DNA from: Nonomuraea turkmeniaca
Lineage (GTDB): Bacteria; Actinomycetota; Actinomycetes; Streptosporangiales; Streptosporangiaceae
Assembly (NCBI RefSeq): GCF_005889735.1
Contig: NZ_VCKY01000022.1
Coordinates: 1-64,000, forward strand
Direction: 5' to 3'
DNA length: 64,000 nt
The notes under the pieces: model-generated
The model's input: the letters and a program-made list of their open reading frames with translations, nothing else
Told to the model about the DNA's origin: nothing
The model's database searches: none
Position numbers and translations under genes: made by a program
Part shown: positions 46,838-55,647 of the stretch, in pieces
Position numbering within the stretch: the stretch's first letter is position 1
How the letters are laid out: each line of letters starts with the position of its first letter

Positions 46838-48180
46838 GAATGAAGATCGTTAATCCGGCGACCGAAGACGTGCTCGCCGAGGTCGAACTGGCCGACGCGG
46901 CCGAGGTCGACCGGGCGGTGGAGCGTGCCAGGAAGGCGTACCCGGCGTGGCGGGAGGTGACGCCAGGCGACCGGGCGCGGCTGCTGCGGCGTTTCGCCGA
47001 CCTCGTGGGCGAGCACGGTGAGGAGCTGGCGGGGCTGGAGCTGGCCAACGCGGGGCACCCGATCGCGAACGCCAGGTGGGAGGCCGGCGCCGTACGCGAC
47101 GTCCTGCACTTCTACGCGGCCGCCCCCGAACGTGACCACGGCAAGCAGATCCCGGTGCCCGGCGGCGTGGACATCACGTTCCAGGAGCCCCTGGGTGTCG
47201 TGGGCGTCATCGTGCCATGGAACTTCCCCATGCTGATCATGTCGTGGGGCGTGGCCCCCGCGCTCGCGGCCGGTAACACCGTGATCGTCAAGCCTGCGGA
47301 ATGGACTCCGCTGACGGCGCTGAGGCTGGCGGAGCTGGCCCTGGCGGCGGGCCTCCCCGAGGGGGTGCTCCAGGTTCTGCCTGGGGCAGGGGAGGTCGCG
47401 GGGGCCCGGCTGGTCGAGCACCCGGACGTGGCCAAGATCGTGTTCACCGGCTCGACCGAGGTGGGCAAGGAGATCGCCGCCAAAGCGGCCGCGCAGGTGA
47501 AACGGGTGACGCTGGAGCTGGGCGGCAAGTCGGCGAACATCATCTTCGCGGACGCGGATCTCGAGAAGGCGGCGAAGGCGGCGCCCTACGCGGTGTTCGA
47601 CAACGCCGGCCAGGACTGCTGCGCCCGCTCCAGGCTGCTCGTCCAGGCCGACGTGTACGACGCGTTCATGGCGCTCCTCGTCCCCGCCGTCCGGGCCGTC
47701 AAGGTCGGCGACCCGCTCGACGAGAGCACCGAGATGGGCCCGCTGATCAGCGCCGAGCACCTGGAACGCGTCCGCGGCTTCGTCCAGGACCCCTACCTCC
47801 AGGGAACGTGCCCGCAGGGGAAGGGCTACTGGTACCCGGCGACCGTGCTGACTCCCGACGTCACCGACCGGGCGTTCACCGAGGAGATCTTCGGGCCCGT
47901 GGTGTCGGTGGTGCCGTTCAAGGACGAGGCGGACGCCGTCAGGATCGCCAACGACACCCCGTACGGACTGAGCGGCTCCATCTGGACCCGCGACGTCGGG
48001 CGGGCCCTGCGGGTGGCCAGGGCCGTCGAGTCGGGCGCGCTCTCGGTGAACTCCAACTCCTCCGTCCGCTACTGGACCCCCTTCGGCGGCTTCAAGCAGT
48101 CCGGCCTCGGCAGGGAGCTCGGCCCCGACGCCCTGGCGGCGTTCACCGAGACCAAGAACGTCTTCATCTCCTGGGAGTGA
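46834..48180 (+). CDS. Aldehyde dehydrogenase
   Basis: 448 aa from the GTG at 46834 (GTGA overlap with the ligase), or 446 from the ATG at 46840. NAD-binding segment VPWNFPMLI, FTGSTEVGK, Glu in TLELGGKSAN, catalytic Cys in NAGQDCCARSRL, and EEIFGPV. It would oxidise the gamma-glutamyl aminoaldehyde formed from the amine, like PuuC. Slightly short for the family because the loop before YWYPATVL is compact. Confidence 0.9.
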   Translation: MRMKIVNPATEDVLAEVELADAAEVDRAVERARKAYPAWREVTPGDRARLLRRFADLVGEHGEELAGLELANAGHPIANARWEAGAVRDVLHFYAAAPERDHGKQIPVPGGVDITFQEPLGVVGVIVPWNFPMLIMSWGVAPALAAGNTVIVKPAEWTPLTALRLAELALAAGLPEGVLQVLPGAGEVAGARLVEHPDVAKIVFTGSTEVGKEIAAKAAAQVKRVTLELGGKSANIIFADADLEKAAKAAPYAVFDNAGQDCCARSRLLVQADVYDAFMALLVPAVRAVKVGDPLDESTEMGPLISAEHLERVRGFVQDPYLQGTCPQGKGYWYPATVLTPDVTDRAFTEEIFGPVVSVVPFKDEADAVRIANDTPYGLSGSIWTRDVGRALRVARAVESGALSVNSNSSVRYWTPFGGFKQSGLGRELGPDALAAFTETKNVFISWE

Positions 48181-48186
48181 TACATC

Positions 48187-48951
48187 GTGCAGCGGTTGCA
48201 GGATCGGGTGGCGGTCATCACCGGCGCGGGCAGCGGCATCGGGCTGGCCACGGCCCGCAGGTTCGCCGAGGAGGGTGCCAAGGTCGTCTGCGTGGACGTC
48301 GACGAGGAGGCGGGCGCCAAGGCCGCGAACGAGGTCGGCGGCCTCTTCGTCAAGGCCGACGTGACCAGCGAGGACGACGTCGTCCGGATGTTCCGGACGG
48401 CGTACGACACGTACGGCGGCGTCGACATCGCCTTCAACAACGCCGGCATCTCGCCGCCCGACGACGACTCGATCCTGGAGACCGGGATCGACGCCTGGCG
48501 GCGCGTCCAGGAGGTCAACCTGACCAGCGTCTACCTGTGCTGCAAGCACGTCATCCCGTACATGCGGCGGCAGGGGAAGGGTTCGATCATCAACACGGCG
48601 TCGTTCGTGGCGGTGATGGGGTCGGCGACGTCGCAGATCTCCTACACCGCCTCCAAGGGCGGGGTGCTGGCGATGTCGCGGGAGCTGGGCGTGCAGTTCG
48701 CCAGGGAGGGCATCAGGGTGAACGCGCTCTGCCCGGGGCCGGTGAACACGCCGCTGCTGCGCGAGTTGTTCGCCAAGGATCCGGAGCGGGCGCAGCGGCG
48801 GCTGGTGCACGTTCCTGTGGGGCGTTTCGCCGAGGCGACGGAGATCGCAGCGGCGGTGGCGTTCCTGGCCAGCGACGACGCGTCGTTCATCACGGCCAGC
48901 GAGTTCCTGGTGGACGGCGGCATCTCCGGCGCCTACGTGACGCCGCTCTAG
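48187..48951 (+). CDS. Short-chain dehydrogenase/reductase (amine-degradation operon)
   Basis: 254 aa, GTG start 6 bases after the aldehyde dehydrogenase stop. Classical SDR: GAGSGIG, NNAGIS, Ser in NTASFVA, YTASKGG, and the terminal DGG. Its role in the operon may be to oxidise an alcohol or amine intermediate to the aldehyde. The usual puuB-type oxidase is not visible nearby. Confidence 0.88.
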   Translation: MQRLQDRVAVITGAGSGIGLATARRFAEEGAKVVCVDVDEEAGAKAANEVGGLFVKADVTSEDDVVRMFRTAYDTYGGVDIAFNNAGISPPDDDSILETGIDAWRRVQEVNLTSVYLCCKHVIPYMRRQGKGSIINTASFVAVMGSATSQISYTASKGGVLAMSRELGVQFAREGIRVNALCPGPVNTPLLRELFAKDPERAQRRLVHVPVGRFAEATEIAAAVAFLASDDASFITASEFLVDGGISGAYVTPL

Positions 48952-48959
48952 GAGGAATC

Positions 48960-49664
48960 GTGCGTCCGGTCATCGGGATCACCTGTTACGTCGAGCCGGC
49001 GAAGTTCACGGTGTGGGCGGACATGACCGTCGCGCTGCTGCCGTACATGTACGTGGAGCAGGTCGTCCGCGCCGGCGGGCAGCCGGTCGTATTGCCGCCG
49101 GCCGGCGATCCGGCGCGGCTGGTCGAGCGACTGGACGGGCTCATTTTGGCCGGCGGGGGCGACATCGATCCGGCCAGGTACGGCGAGGAGCCCGGGGAGA
49201 AGGTCGGCTACGTCCGCAAGTTCCGGGACGAGGCCGAGTTCGCCCTGCTGGGCGCGGCACTCGACGCCGGGCTGCCGTACCTGGGGATCTGCCGCGGCCT
49301 CCAGGTGCTCAACGTCGCCCTCGGGGGCACCCTGCACCAGCACCTCCCCGACGTGGTCGGGCACGAGGGGCACTCCCCCGCGCCCGGCCGCTTCGGCCCG
49401 CTGCCCGTCGTCCCCGTGCCGGGCACGCGCCTGGCCAAGGCGCTGGGCACGGAACCCGTGACGGTCCCGCACTACCACCACCAGGCCATCGACCGTCTCG
49501 CCGCCGGTCTCACGGTCACCGCCACCGCCGAGGACGGCACGATCGAGGCGGTCGAAACGGACTCGGGGCCGTTCACGATGGCCGTGCAGTGGCACCCGGA
49601 GGCGGCCGAGGACTGCGCGATCTTCGAAACCTTCGTGGCCGCCTGCCGTCAGCGGACGGGCTGA
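48960..49664 (+). CDS. puuD: Gamma-glutamyl-gamma-aminobutyrate hydrolase-like class I glutamine amidotransferase
   Basis: 234 aa, GTG start with GGAGG 6 bases upstream. Peptidase C26 fold: ILAGGGDIDP, nucleophile elbow YLGICRGLQVLN with the Cys, and catalytic His-Glu in QWHPEAAED. PuuD-type enzymes release glutamate from the oxidised gamma-glutamyl compound. This completes the ligase-dehydrogenase-hydrolase route of the operon. Confidence 0.9.
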   Translation: MRPVIGITCYVEPAKFTVWADMTVALLPYMYVEQVVRAGGQPVVLPPAGDPARLVERLDGLILAGGGDIDPARYGEEPGEKVGYVRKFRDEAEFALLGAALDAGLPYLGICRGLQVLNVALGGTLHQHLPDVVGHEGHSPAPGRFGPLPVVPVPGTRLAKALGTEPVTVPHYHHQAIDRLAAGLTVTATAEDGTIEAVETDSGPFTMAVQWHPEAAEDCAIFETFVAACRQRTG

Positions 49665-49687
49665 GCACGCCATCGGGCGGCCGGCCG

Positions 49688-50524
49688 CTAGCCGACGCGC
49701 TTGAGCACGCTGTCGAAGACGACGACACCTGCGCCGTACTTCTGGTCGAACGTGCGGCGCAGGTCGTCGCCGGCAAGCCAGGTGCTCACCTTCACCTGGT
49801 TCGAGATCTCATCGGTGGACGCCGACACGAGGCCGTCGCCCACCGCGGCCTCGGCCTCCCGCTGGATGCGCTGCAACTCGGCCTCGCCGTGCCGGGCGCC
49901 GGTCACGCACAGCGCGCCGCCCCACACCTCGCGGATCCACGCCTCCCGGCCCTGCAACTCGCCGGTGAACCTCAGGTTGACCACGTATTTACGCGCGTCG
50001 AGGGTCTCTTCCTGCTCGGGGCCGGGCTCTGGCCCGAGCCGGTCGATCCAGGCGCCCGCGAACTCCTCGGCCGTCCTGGCCCGTTCGATCGCCTCGTTCA
50101 TGGTCCGCTCGGTCGTCTTCGCCGGCTCGACGGGCCGCCAGCCGCCCGCGGGCTCGGGGCACGGGCTCGCGAACCTGTCGTGGCCGTCCGGACCCTCCTG
50201 GCGCCGCACCGGCTCCCCCGGCGGCTCCGTCAGGGTCAGCCTGGCGCCGTCCCAGGTCCCGACCACCCGGTACTCACCCCACTTCACCCCGCGCAGCGAC
50301 TCGTGCTTCACCTTGCTCCAGTCCCAGCCGACGACATCGGGGCCGCCGCACTGCGGCGGGAGCGACTCGGCCACGACCATGCACAACTGCGGGCCGTGCC
50401 CACCGCCTTCGAGCACCGTCAGGCTGGCCTCGTACCGAGCCGGCTGCACTGTGGCCTGCTGGTCGCCGCAGGACGTGATGGTCAGAGCGGCCACGAGTCC
50501 GAGCGCCGCCATTCGCCGATTCAT
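49688..50524 (-). CDS. Hypothetical lipoprotein
   Basis: About 278 aa from the ATG at 50524 (MNRRMAALG), or 280 from 50530. The signal peptide ends in the lipobox TITSC, so it should be anchored outside. No family was recognised in the rest; visible are a Cys-rich N-terminal part (LCMVVAES, PPQCGGPD, SPCPEP) and a helical C-terminal half with repeated acidic patches. It lies alone between the amine operon and the riboswitch. Confidence 0.7.
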   Translation of the reverse strand: MNRRMAALGLVAALTITSCGDQQATVQPARYEASLTVLEGGGHGPQLCMVVAESLPPQCGGPDVVGWDWSKVKHESLRGVKWGEYRVVGTWDGARLTLTEPPGEPVRRQEGPDGHDRFASPCPEPAGGWRPVEPAKTTERTMNEAIERARTAEEFAGAWIDRLGPEPGPEQEETLDARKYVVNLRFTGELQGREAWIREVWGGALCVTGARHGEAELQRIQREAEAAVGDGLVSASTDEISNQVKVSTWLAGDDLRRTFDQKYGAGVVVFDSVLKRVG

Positions 50525-50621
50525 GCCCACTCAAACGTCGGCGCCACCCGAGCGGTTCACGAAAGGCCCGTACGCGACAAGACCCCCACAACGGCACTAG
50601 GCTTGCGGACATCACCGACGA

Positions 50622-50812
50622 AACCGTGCGGGAGAGCACCCTGACAAGCCGGTCAGGGTCCCTGAAGGAGCAAGCCCTCCCCGCGAACCTCTCAAGGCAA
50701 AGGACCGCACGGACGAGGTGACCTCTGGAAAGCAGGCCTGTGGGCCTCGCCGAAGGTGAAAGTCCGGCAAAACCCGGGCGAAGCTCTCAGGCATCGATGA
50801 CAGAGGGGGAGG
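50622..50812 (+). ncRNA. Tandem glycine riboswitch
   Basis: Two glycine-type aptamers in a row. The first runs from CGTGCGGGAGAG at 50625 to CTCTCAAGGCAAAGGACC near 50690-50707. The second follows directly with GACCTCTGGAAAGC, CGCCGAAGGTGAAAGTCC near 50748 and CTCTCAGGCATCGATGACAG near 50784-50803. The shared GGAGAG, CCGAAGG and CTCTCAGG elements are diagnostic. It ends 35 bp before gcvT, so glycine should switch on the cleavage genes. Confidence 0.9.
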
Positions 50813-50847
50813 ATGCTGGCATCCGATCCTGTCCTGAGGTGCGATAA

Positions 50848-51933
50848 ATGTCCCGACCGACACCGCTACGAGACGTTCACGAGAGCCTCGGCGCCACGCT
50901 CACCGACTTCGCGGGGTGGCTCATGCCGCTCCGGTACGGCAGCGAGTCCGCGGAGCACAACGCCGTCCGGCAGGCGGCCGGGCTGTTCGACCTCTCCCAC
51001 ATGGGAGAGATCTTCCTGACGGGCCCGCAGGCCGGACAGGCCCTGGACTACGCGCTGGTCGGACATCTGTCGGCGTTGACGCCCGGTCGGGCCAGATACA
51101 CCATGATCGTGAACGGGCAGGGCGGAGTGCTCGACGACCTCATCGTCTACCGGCTCGGGGACGAGGAGTTCATGGTGGTAGCGAACGCCTCGAACTACGA
51201 AAAAGTCGGAAATGAGCTGAAGGAGCGCGCGAAGGCGTACAACGTGGTCGTCGATGACCGCTCCGACCAGTACGCGTTGATCGCCGTCCAAGGCCCGCGC
51301 TCCCAGGAGATTCTGGCCACCCTCACCGGCGCCGACCTCGACGGTCTCAAGTACTACGCGGGCCTGCCCAGCGTGGTGGACGGCCGGCAGGCGCTGATCG
51401 CCCGTACCGGCTACACCGGCGAGGACGGCTTCGAGCTCTTCGTCGCGAACGAGGACGCCGCGCCGCTCTGGCACGCCCTCATGGCGGCCGGCGAGCCGTA
51501 CGGGATCAAGCCCGCGGGCCTGTCCAGCCGCGACACGCTCCGCCTCGAGGCAGGCATGCCGCTGTACGGCAACGAGCTCAGCGTCGAGCTCACCCCGTTC
51601 GACGCGGGGCTGGGCAGAGTGGTGAAATTCGACAAGCCCGGCGACTTCGTCGGCAGGTCGGCGCTCGAGGCGGTCAAGGACGACCCGCCGCGGCGCCGCC
51701 TCGTCGGCCTGGTCGCGCGGGGCCGCCGGGTGCCGCGCCATGGCTACCCGGTCACCAAAGACGGCGCCGTCGTCGGCGAGGTCACCAGCGGTGCGCCTTC
51801 CCAGACCCTGGGCAAGCCCATCGCGATGGCCTACGTGGACACCGGCGTCGAAGAAGGCCTGGCTGTGGACATCCGGGGCAGCCAAGAACCTATGGACCTG
51901 GTAGAGCTGCCCTTTTACAGGAGGAAGAAGTGA
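50848..51933 (+). CDS. gcvT: Glycine cleavage system aminomethyltransferase (T protein)
   Basis: 361 aa, ATG start after GAGGTG. T-protein motifs: [21 protein letters not shown], the folate-binding [14 protein letters not shown], and C-terminal GCVT domain with [20 protein letters not shown]. Transfers the methylene group of glycine to tetrahydrofolate. Controlled by the glycine riboswitch upstream. Overlaps gcvH (GTGA). gcvP is not in the window. Confidence 0.96.
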   Translation: MSRPTPLRDVHESLGATLTDFAGWLMPLRYGSESAEHNAVRQAAGLFDLSHMGEIFLTGPQAGQALDYALVGHLSALTPGRARYTMIVNGQGGVLDDLIVYRLGDEEFMVVANASNYEKVGNELKERAKAYNVVVDDRSDQYALIAVQGPRSQEILATLTGADLDGLKYYAGLPSVVDGRQALIARTGYTGEDGFELFVANEDAAPLWHALMAAGEPYGIKPAGLSSRDTLRLEAGMPLYGNELSVELTPFDAGLGRVVKFDKPGDFVGRSALEAVKDDPPRRRLVGLVARGRRVPRHGYPVTKDGAVVGEVTSGAPSQTLGKPIAMAYVDTGVEEGLAVDIRGSQEPMDLVELPFYRRKK

Positions 51934-52319
51934 GCAACATCCCTGACGAGCTGAGCTACACCAAGGAGCACGAGTGGGTGGCCGGGCTCGATGACGGGCT
52001 GACCGTGACCGTCGGCATCACGGCCTACGCCGCCGAGGCCCTCGGTGACGTGGTCTACGTGCAGCTCCCCGATGTCGGTTCGAACGTCGAGGGCGGCGAC
52101 TCCGTCGGCGAGGTGGAGTCGACCAAGTCCGTGAGTGAGATCTACTCGCCTGTCGGCGGCGAGATCGTCGAGATCAACCAGGCCGTCGCGGACGACCCGT
52201 CGCTCGTCAACAGCGACCCGTACGGCGAGGGCTGGATGTTCCGCGTCCGCGTGGAAGGCGACCCGCGGGACCTGCTGTCCGCCGAGGAGTACGCCGGGCT
52301 CACCTCAGGCGAGTCCTGA
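51930..52319 (+). CDS. gcvH: Glycine cleavage system H protein
   Basis: 129 aa, GTG start behind AGGAGG. Lipoyl domain with the lysine in [16 protein letters not shown] (the carrier Lys of the ESTKS motif), followed by the normal GWMFRVR end. Carries the aminomethyl group between P, T and L proteins. Read in one transcript with gcvT. Confidence 0.96.
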   Translation: MSNIPDELSYTKEHEWVAGLDDGLTVTVGITAYAAEALGDVVYVQLPDVGSNVEGGDSVGEVESTKSVSEIYSPVGGEIVEINQAVADDPSLVNSDPYGEGWMFRVRVEGDPRDLLSAEEYAGLTSGES

Positions 52320-52327
52320 CCCATTTT

Positions 52328-52353
52328 GCCGGGGCCCGATCGCGGGCCCCGGC
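52328..52353 (+). terminator. Hairpin between gcvH and sdaA
   Basis: Perfect 11-bp stem GCCGGGGCCCG/CGGGCCCCGGC with loop ATCG, 8 bp after the gcvH stop. No T-run. It probably lowers read-through into sdaA or protects the gcvTH mRNA end. Confidence 0.55.
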
Positions 52354-52376
52354 CTAGCACGAAGGGCGCCCCATCA

Positions 52377-53753
52377 ATGGCGATCAGCGTCTTCGACCTC
52401 TTCAAGATAGGCATCGGGCCTTCCAGCTCCCACACGGGGGGCCCGATGGCGGCCGCCCACAAGTTCGCCCGCGGCCTGCACGAGGACGGCCTCCTGCCGC
52501 GCGTGGCGCGCGTCAAGGCCATCCTGTACGGCTCACTCGGCCTCACCGGCAAGGGCCACGGCAGCGACAAGGCCGTCCTGCTGGGCCTGTCGGGCGAGAA
52601 GCCCGAGCTCGTGGACGTGGACACGATCGACGACCGCCTGGCCGCGATGCGCGCGTCCGGCACGGTCGCCCTCTACGGCACCCATGAGATCCCCTTCGTC
52701 GTCGGCGAGGACCTGATCTTCGAACGCAAGATCTCCCTCCCCGAACACCCGAACGGCATGCGCTTCACCGCCTTCTCCGCCTCCGGCGAGCAACTGCGCG
52801 AGAAGGTCTACTTCTCGGTCGGCGGCGGCTTCGTCGTGGACGAGAAGGCCACCGGCGCCGACCGCATCAAGCCCGACGACACCGTGCTCCCGTACCCCTT
52901 CACCACAGGCGAGGAGCTCCTCAAACACTGCTCGAACACGGGCTTGTCGATCTCGGCACTGGTGCTGGAGAACGAGAAGGCCTTCGGCCGCACCGAGGAG
53001 GAGATCCGCACCGGAATCCTCAACCTGTGGCACGTCATGTCGGACTGCGTCCGCCGCGGCATCGCCAAGGAGGGCGTCCTGCCCGGCGGCCTCAAGGTCA
53101 AGCGCCGCGCCAACCAGCTCTACCGCCGCCTGCAGACCGAGCCCCCCGAGAAGGACCCGCTCCAGGCCATGGACTGGGTGACCCTGTTCGCCCTGGCGGT
53201 CAACGAAGAGAACGCCGCCGGCGGCCGCATCGTCACAGCCCCCACCAACGGCGCCGCCGGCATCATCCCGGCCGTCCTGACGTACTACACCCGCTTCGTC
53301 CCCCACGCCGACGACGACGGCGTCGTCCGCTTCCTCCTCACCGCCGCCGCCATCGGCGTCCTCTTCAAGGAGAACGCCTCGATCTCCGGGGCCGAGGTCG
53401 GCTGCCAGGGCGAGGTCGGCTCAGCCTGCTCCATGGCCTCCGCCGCCCTCACCGAGGTCATGGGCGGCACGCCCGAGCAGGTGGAGAACGCCGCCGAAAT
53501 CGGCATCGAACACAACCTGGGCCTGACCTGCGACCCGATCGGCGGCCTGGTCCAGATCCCGTGCATCGAACGTAATGCGGTCGCCTCCAACAAGGCGATC
53601 ACAGCGGCGCGAATCGCCCTGCGCGGCGACGGAAAGCACTATGTGGCCCTGGACAAGGCCATCAAGACGATGCGGGACACCGGCCGGGACATGCTGGACA
53701 AGTACAAGGAGACCTCGCGAGGCGGGCTGGCCGTCAACGTGATCGAGTGCTGA
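52377..53753 (+). CDS. sdaA: L-serine ammonia-lyase, single-chain type
   Basis: 458 aa from the ATG at 52377, with GAAGGG upstream; the frame is open further upstream but runs through the hairpin. Iron-sulfur L-serine dehydratase: [13 protein letters not shown] near the N-terminus, [17 protein letters not shown], and cysteines in [12 protein letters not shown] and [15 protein letters not shown] that hold a 4Fe-4S cluster. Converts serine to pyruvate and ammonia. Next to gcvTH it can complete glycine to serine to pyruvate flow, if glyA is provided elsewhere. Confidence 0.94.
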   Translation: MAISVFDLFKIGIGPSSSHTGGPMAAAHKFARGLHEDGLLPRVARVKAILYGSLGLTGKGHGSDKAVLLGLSGEKPELVDVDTIDDRLAAMRASGTVALYGTHEIPFVVGEDLIFERKISLPEHPNGMRFTAFSASGEQLREKVYFSVGGGFVVDEKATGADRIKPDDTVLPYPFTTGEELLKHCSNTGLSISALVLENEKAFGRTEEEIRTGILNLWHVMSDCVRRGIAKEGVLPGGLKVKRRANQLYRRLQTEPPEKDPLQAMDWVTLFALAVNEENAAGGRIVTAPTNGAAGIIPAVLTYYTRFVPHADDDGVVRFLLTAAAIGVLFKENASISGAEVGCQGEVGSACSMASAALTEVMGGTPEQVENAAEIGIEHNLGLTCDPIGGLVQIPCIERNAVASNKAITAARIALRGDGKHYVALDKAIKTMRDTGRDMLDKYKETSRGGLAVNVIEC

Positions 53754-53886
53754 TCCGACCAATCGCACCCCGGCTGTGCGGTGGCAACCTCACATGGCCG
53801 GGGGATGAGGGCGCGATGATCACTGCCTCGGACCACAGTGCAATGCGTCAGGCACCAACCCAGCCGGCTCATCGAGGAGAGCCTGC

Positions 53887-54066
53887 GTGATCCGTACGAG
53901 GGCATCGGCCCGCTACCACTACGAGGAGACAGCGGGGCCAACCGTCAACGTAACCGGGTGCACTTGGACCTGTTTGCCCAGGTACGACTGGTGGTTCAAG
54001 CGCCGAATCTTCCCGACTTCGCCTCCCGTGAGTGACGACTCCTCTACGATCGGTCACCGAGGATGA
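53887..54066 (+). CDS. Possible 59-aa protein upstream of the toxin gene
   Basis: GTG at 53887 with a strong GAGGAGAG ribosome site 7 bases upstream. The product is Trp/Cys-rich in its middle (GCTWTCLPRYDWWFKRR) and ends 13 bases before the toxin start. A 24-aa frame (ATG 53816) overlaps its start by GTGA. Third-position GC is about 75%, below the neighbours, so the case is moderate. No family was recognised. It could be a leader, a small accessory protein or chance. Confidence 0.35.
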   Translation: MIRTRASARYHYEETAGPTVNVTGCTWTCLPRYDWWFKRRIFPTSPPVSDDSSTIGHRG

Positions 54067-54079
54067 CAGGAGGCAGGCC

Positions 54080-55228
54080 GTGTTCCGCGAGCGCAAGCCG
54101 AGTGTCCGGTGGGTCCTTCCCGAGGGGCATTACAACCCCGCGGTCGGGGAGGGAGTGCGGTGGCTCGACTATGAACGGGCCGCTGAAATGGACGCCGCGT
54201 CCATGCCCGAGGGCGGGGGTTTCCAAGGCGCGGCCACGTTAGAGCCTCTCGACGTGCCGGAGCTTGTGGACGCGCCTGGCACGGGCCGGCCTGGCGATGC
54301 GCCGCCCCCTGCCAGATCCGCTCCGGCGCCCCTGGTCGAATGCCGTGCGGCGCCCGACGCCGAGACCGGCCTGGCACCTGCGGCCGACTCGCGCCCTGCG
54401 GCTCCGGCAGACTCCCGAGCCACGCCTCCGGCCGGATCCCGGCCTGCGCCTCCGTCCTCCGTGTCCCGTCTTACACCTCCGGCCGGCCCGTGTGCGGCGC
54501 TCCCAGGCGAATCCCGCGCGGTGTCGTCGAGCAGTGGTCGCGGCGCCGCCGCGACCTCCCATCGGGCGTTCGACATTCTGGACGCGCCCGCCGAGCGGGT
54601 CGTGGAGGGCGACTGGTTCGAGCGGCCGCACCGGCCCCCCAGGCTGGCCGAATGCCGCCCGTACGGTGTGCCGGGTGGGCTCGCACACCCGGATCCGCAG
54701 GTGGAGCGGGACCTGATCGAGGCGTTGCCCCCGGGCAGCCGCTTCCCCGACCCCCGCGGCACCTGGATACGGCTCATCAACGGCGGCGGGCCGGCCGACG
54801 ACCCGTTCCGGGCCTCCAACGCCGCCGACTGCGCGCTGGCGGTCCTGTCCACCTGGCACGGCGAGCCGGCCGCCGCCGCGCCCAGGCTCCCCGAGTACGA
54901 CAGGATCGGGCGCCCGCTGCTGGCCGGCGAGCGGGGCAGCCGGGCCAGGATCGAGCGGTGGGTGGGGCAGCGACTGGAGTACGCCGGGCAGGGGCGGCAC
55001 GCGTACCCGATGATCGCGGGGCGGCTGATCGAGGCCGGGCACGGGGCCTGTGCGGTCATCGTGGTGCGCTGGCCGGGAGGCGGGACCCACGCCTGGAACG
55101 CGGTCAACGCCGACGGTGAGGTCATCTGGATCGACGCGCAACGGGGTCACATGTCCGTCGAGCCTCCCTACACGACCGTGACGGGGGTGTTCTGCGTGAT
55201 ACTCGACCGGCAGGGGCGGCCGCGATGA
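54080..55228 (+). CDS. Polymorphic toxin with C-terminal papain-fold glutamine-deamidase-like domain
   Basis: 382 aa from the GTG at 54080, chosen for AGGAGG 6 bases upstream; a GTG at 54032 is also in frame. Order: an unrecognised N-terminal segment of about 60 residues (VRWVLPEGHYNPAVGEGVRW), a long Pro/Ala/Ser linker with repeated ADSRPAAP-like units (about 75-165), and a C-terminal toxin domain with Cys in NAADCALAVLSTWHG, His in GGTHAWNAVN and Asp in WIDAQRG. This Cys-His-Asp set matches the papain-fold toxin 1 family, whose members deamidate glutamine in target proteins. No signal peptide or WXG/LXG domain, so export is unclear. ATGA overlap with the immunity gene. Confidence 0.8.
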   Translation: MFRERKPSVRWVLPEGHYNPAVGEGVRWLDYERAAEMDAASMPEGGGFQGAATLEPLDVPELVDAPGTGRPGDAPPPARSAPAPLVECRAAPDAETGLAPAADSRPAAPADSRATPPAGSRPAPPSSVSRLTPPAGPCAALPGESRAVSSSSGRGAAATSHRAFDILDAPAERVVEGDWFERPHRPPRLAECRPYGVPGGLAHPDPQVERDLIEALPPGSRFPDPRGTWIRLINGGGPADDPFRASNAADCALAVLSTWHGEPAAAAPRLPEYDRIGRPLLAGERGSRARIERWVGQRLEYAGQGRHAYPMIAGRLIEAGHGACAVIVVRWPGGGTHAWNAVNADGEVIWIDAQRGHMSVEPPYTTVTGVFCVILDRQGRPR

Positions 55229-55494
55229 ACCTGGATCAGGCTCGGGCGCTGGCCGAGGAGTATTTCAACGGGGTGCGCCCCCTGGACGAGGCGCTCCCCG
55301 TGGGGATTTTCGGATTCCATGACGGATATGTCGCCTGGGTGCGGGAGCTGGATCCCGACGATCCCGGCAGGTTGCCGGAGACGGTCGGCGGTGGGTGCAT
55401 CGTGATCGACCGGGCCACGGGTGAGGTGGTGGCCCGGCCGCTGCTCGATCCGGAAACGGTGGCCGAGCTGTGGCCGGGCCCCGTCCCCCGATGA
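55225..55494 (+). CDS. Imm35/YrhB-like immunity protein
   Basis: 89 aa. Pattern LDQARALAEEYFNG, then FGFHDGYVAWVRELD and GGGCIVIDRATGEVVARP, which matches the YrhB/Imm35 immunity fold (helix followed by strands and the V/I-D-R-x-T-G-E turn). Starts inside the toxin stop codon, as immunity genes of polymorphic toxins often do. It should neutralise the toxin in the producing cell. Confidence 0.8.
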   Translation: MNLDQARALAEEYFNGVRPLDEALPVGIFGFHDGYVAWVRELDPDDPGRLPETVGGGCIVIDRATGEVVARPLLDPETVAELWPGPVPR

Positions 55495-55647
55495 GCGGGC
55501 GCCAAGGTGAAGGGCCGGGCGCCGCCCCCATAAGACGCCCGACCCTTCGGCGCGCGGGCCGCGGGTATGTCCGGGCAGCCTGAGCGCGGCGCGTACCCTC
55601 TATCCGATTTTTTCGGTTTTATCCATTTAATTGGCCTTTTGTCCCGG

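Noticed and set aside
46834-48180. Apparent internal deletion in the aldehyde dehydrogenase before the YWYPATVL motif
   Set aside because: All catalytic residues are in place and a compact loop is known in related amine-operon dehydrogenases, so it is not treated as damage.
55495-55647. AT-rich gap with TTTTTT beside the MacB-like permease
   Set aside because: A small CCGA/TCGG stem is present but too weak to call a terminator; no gene seen.
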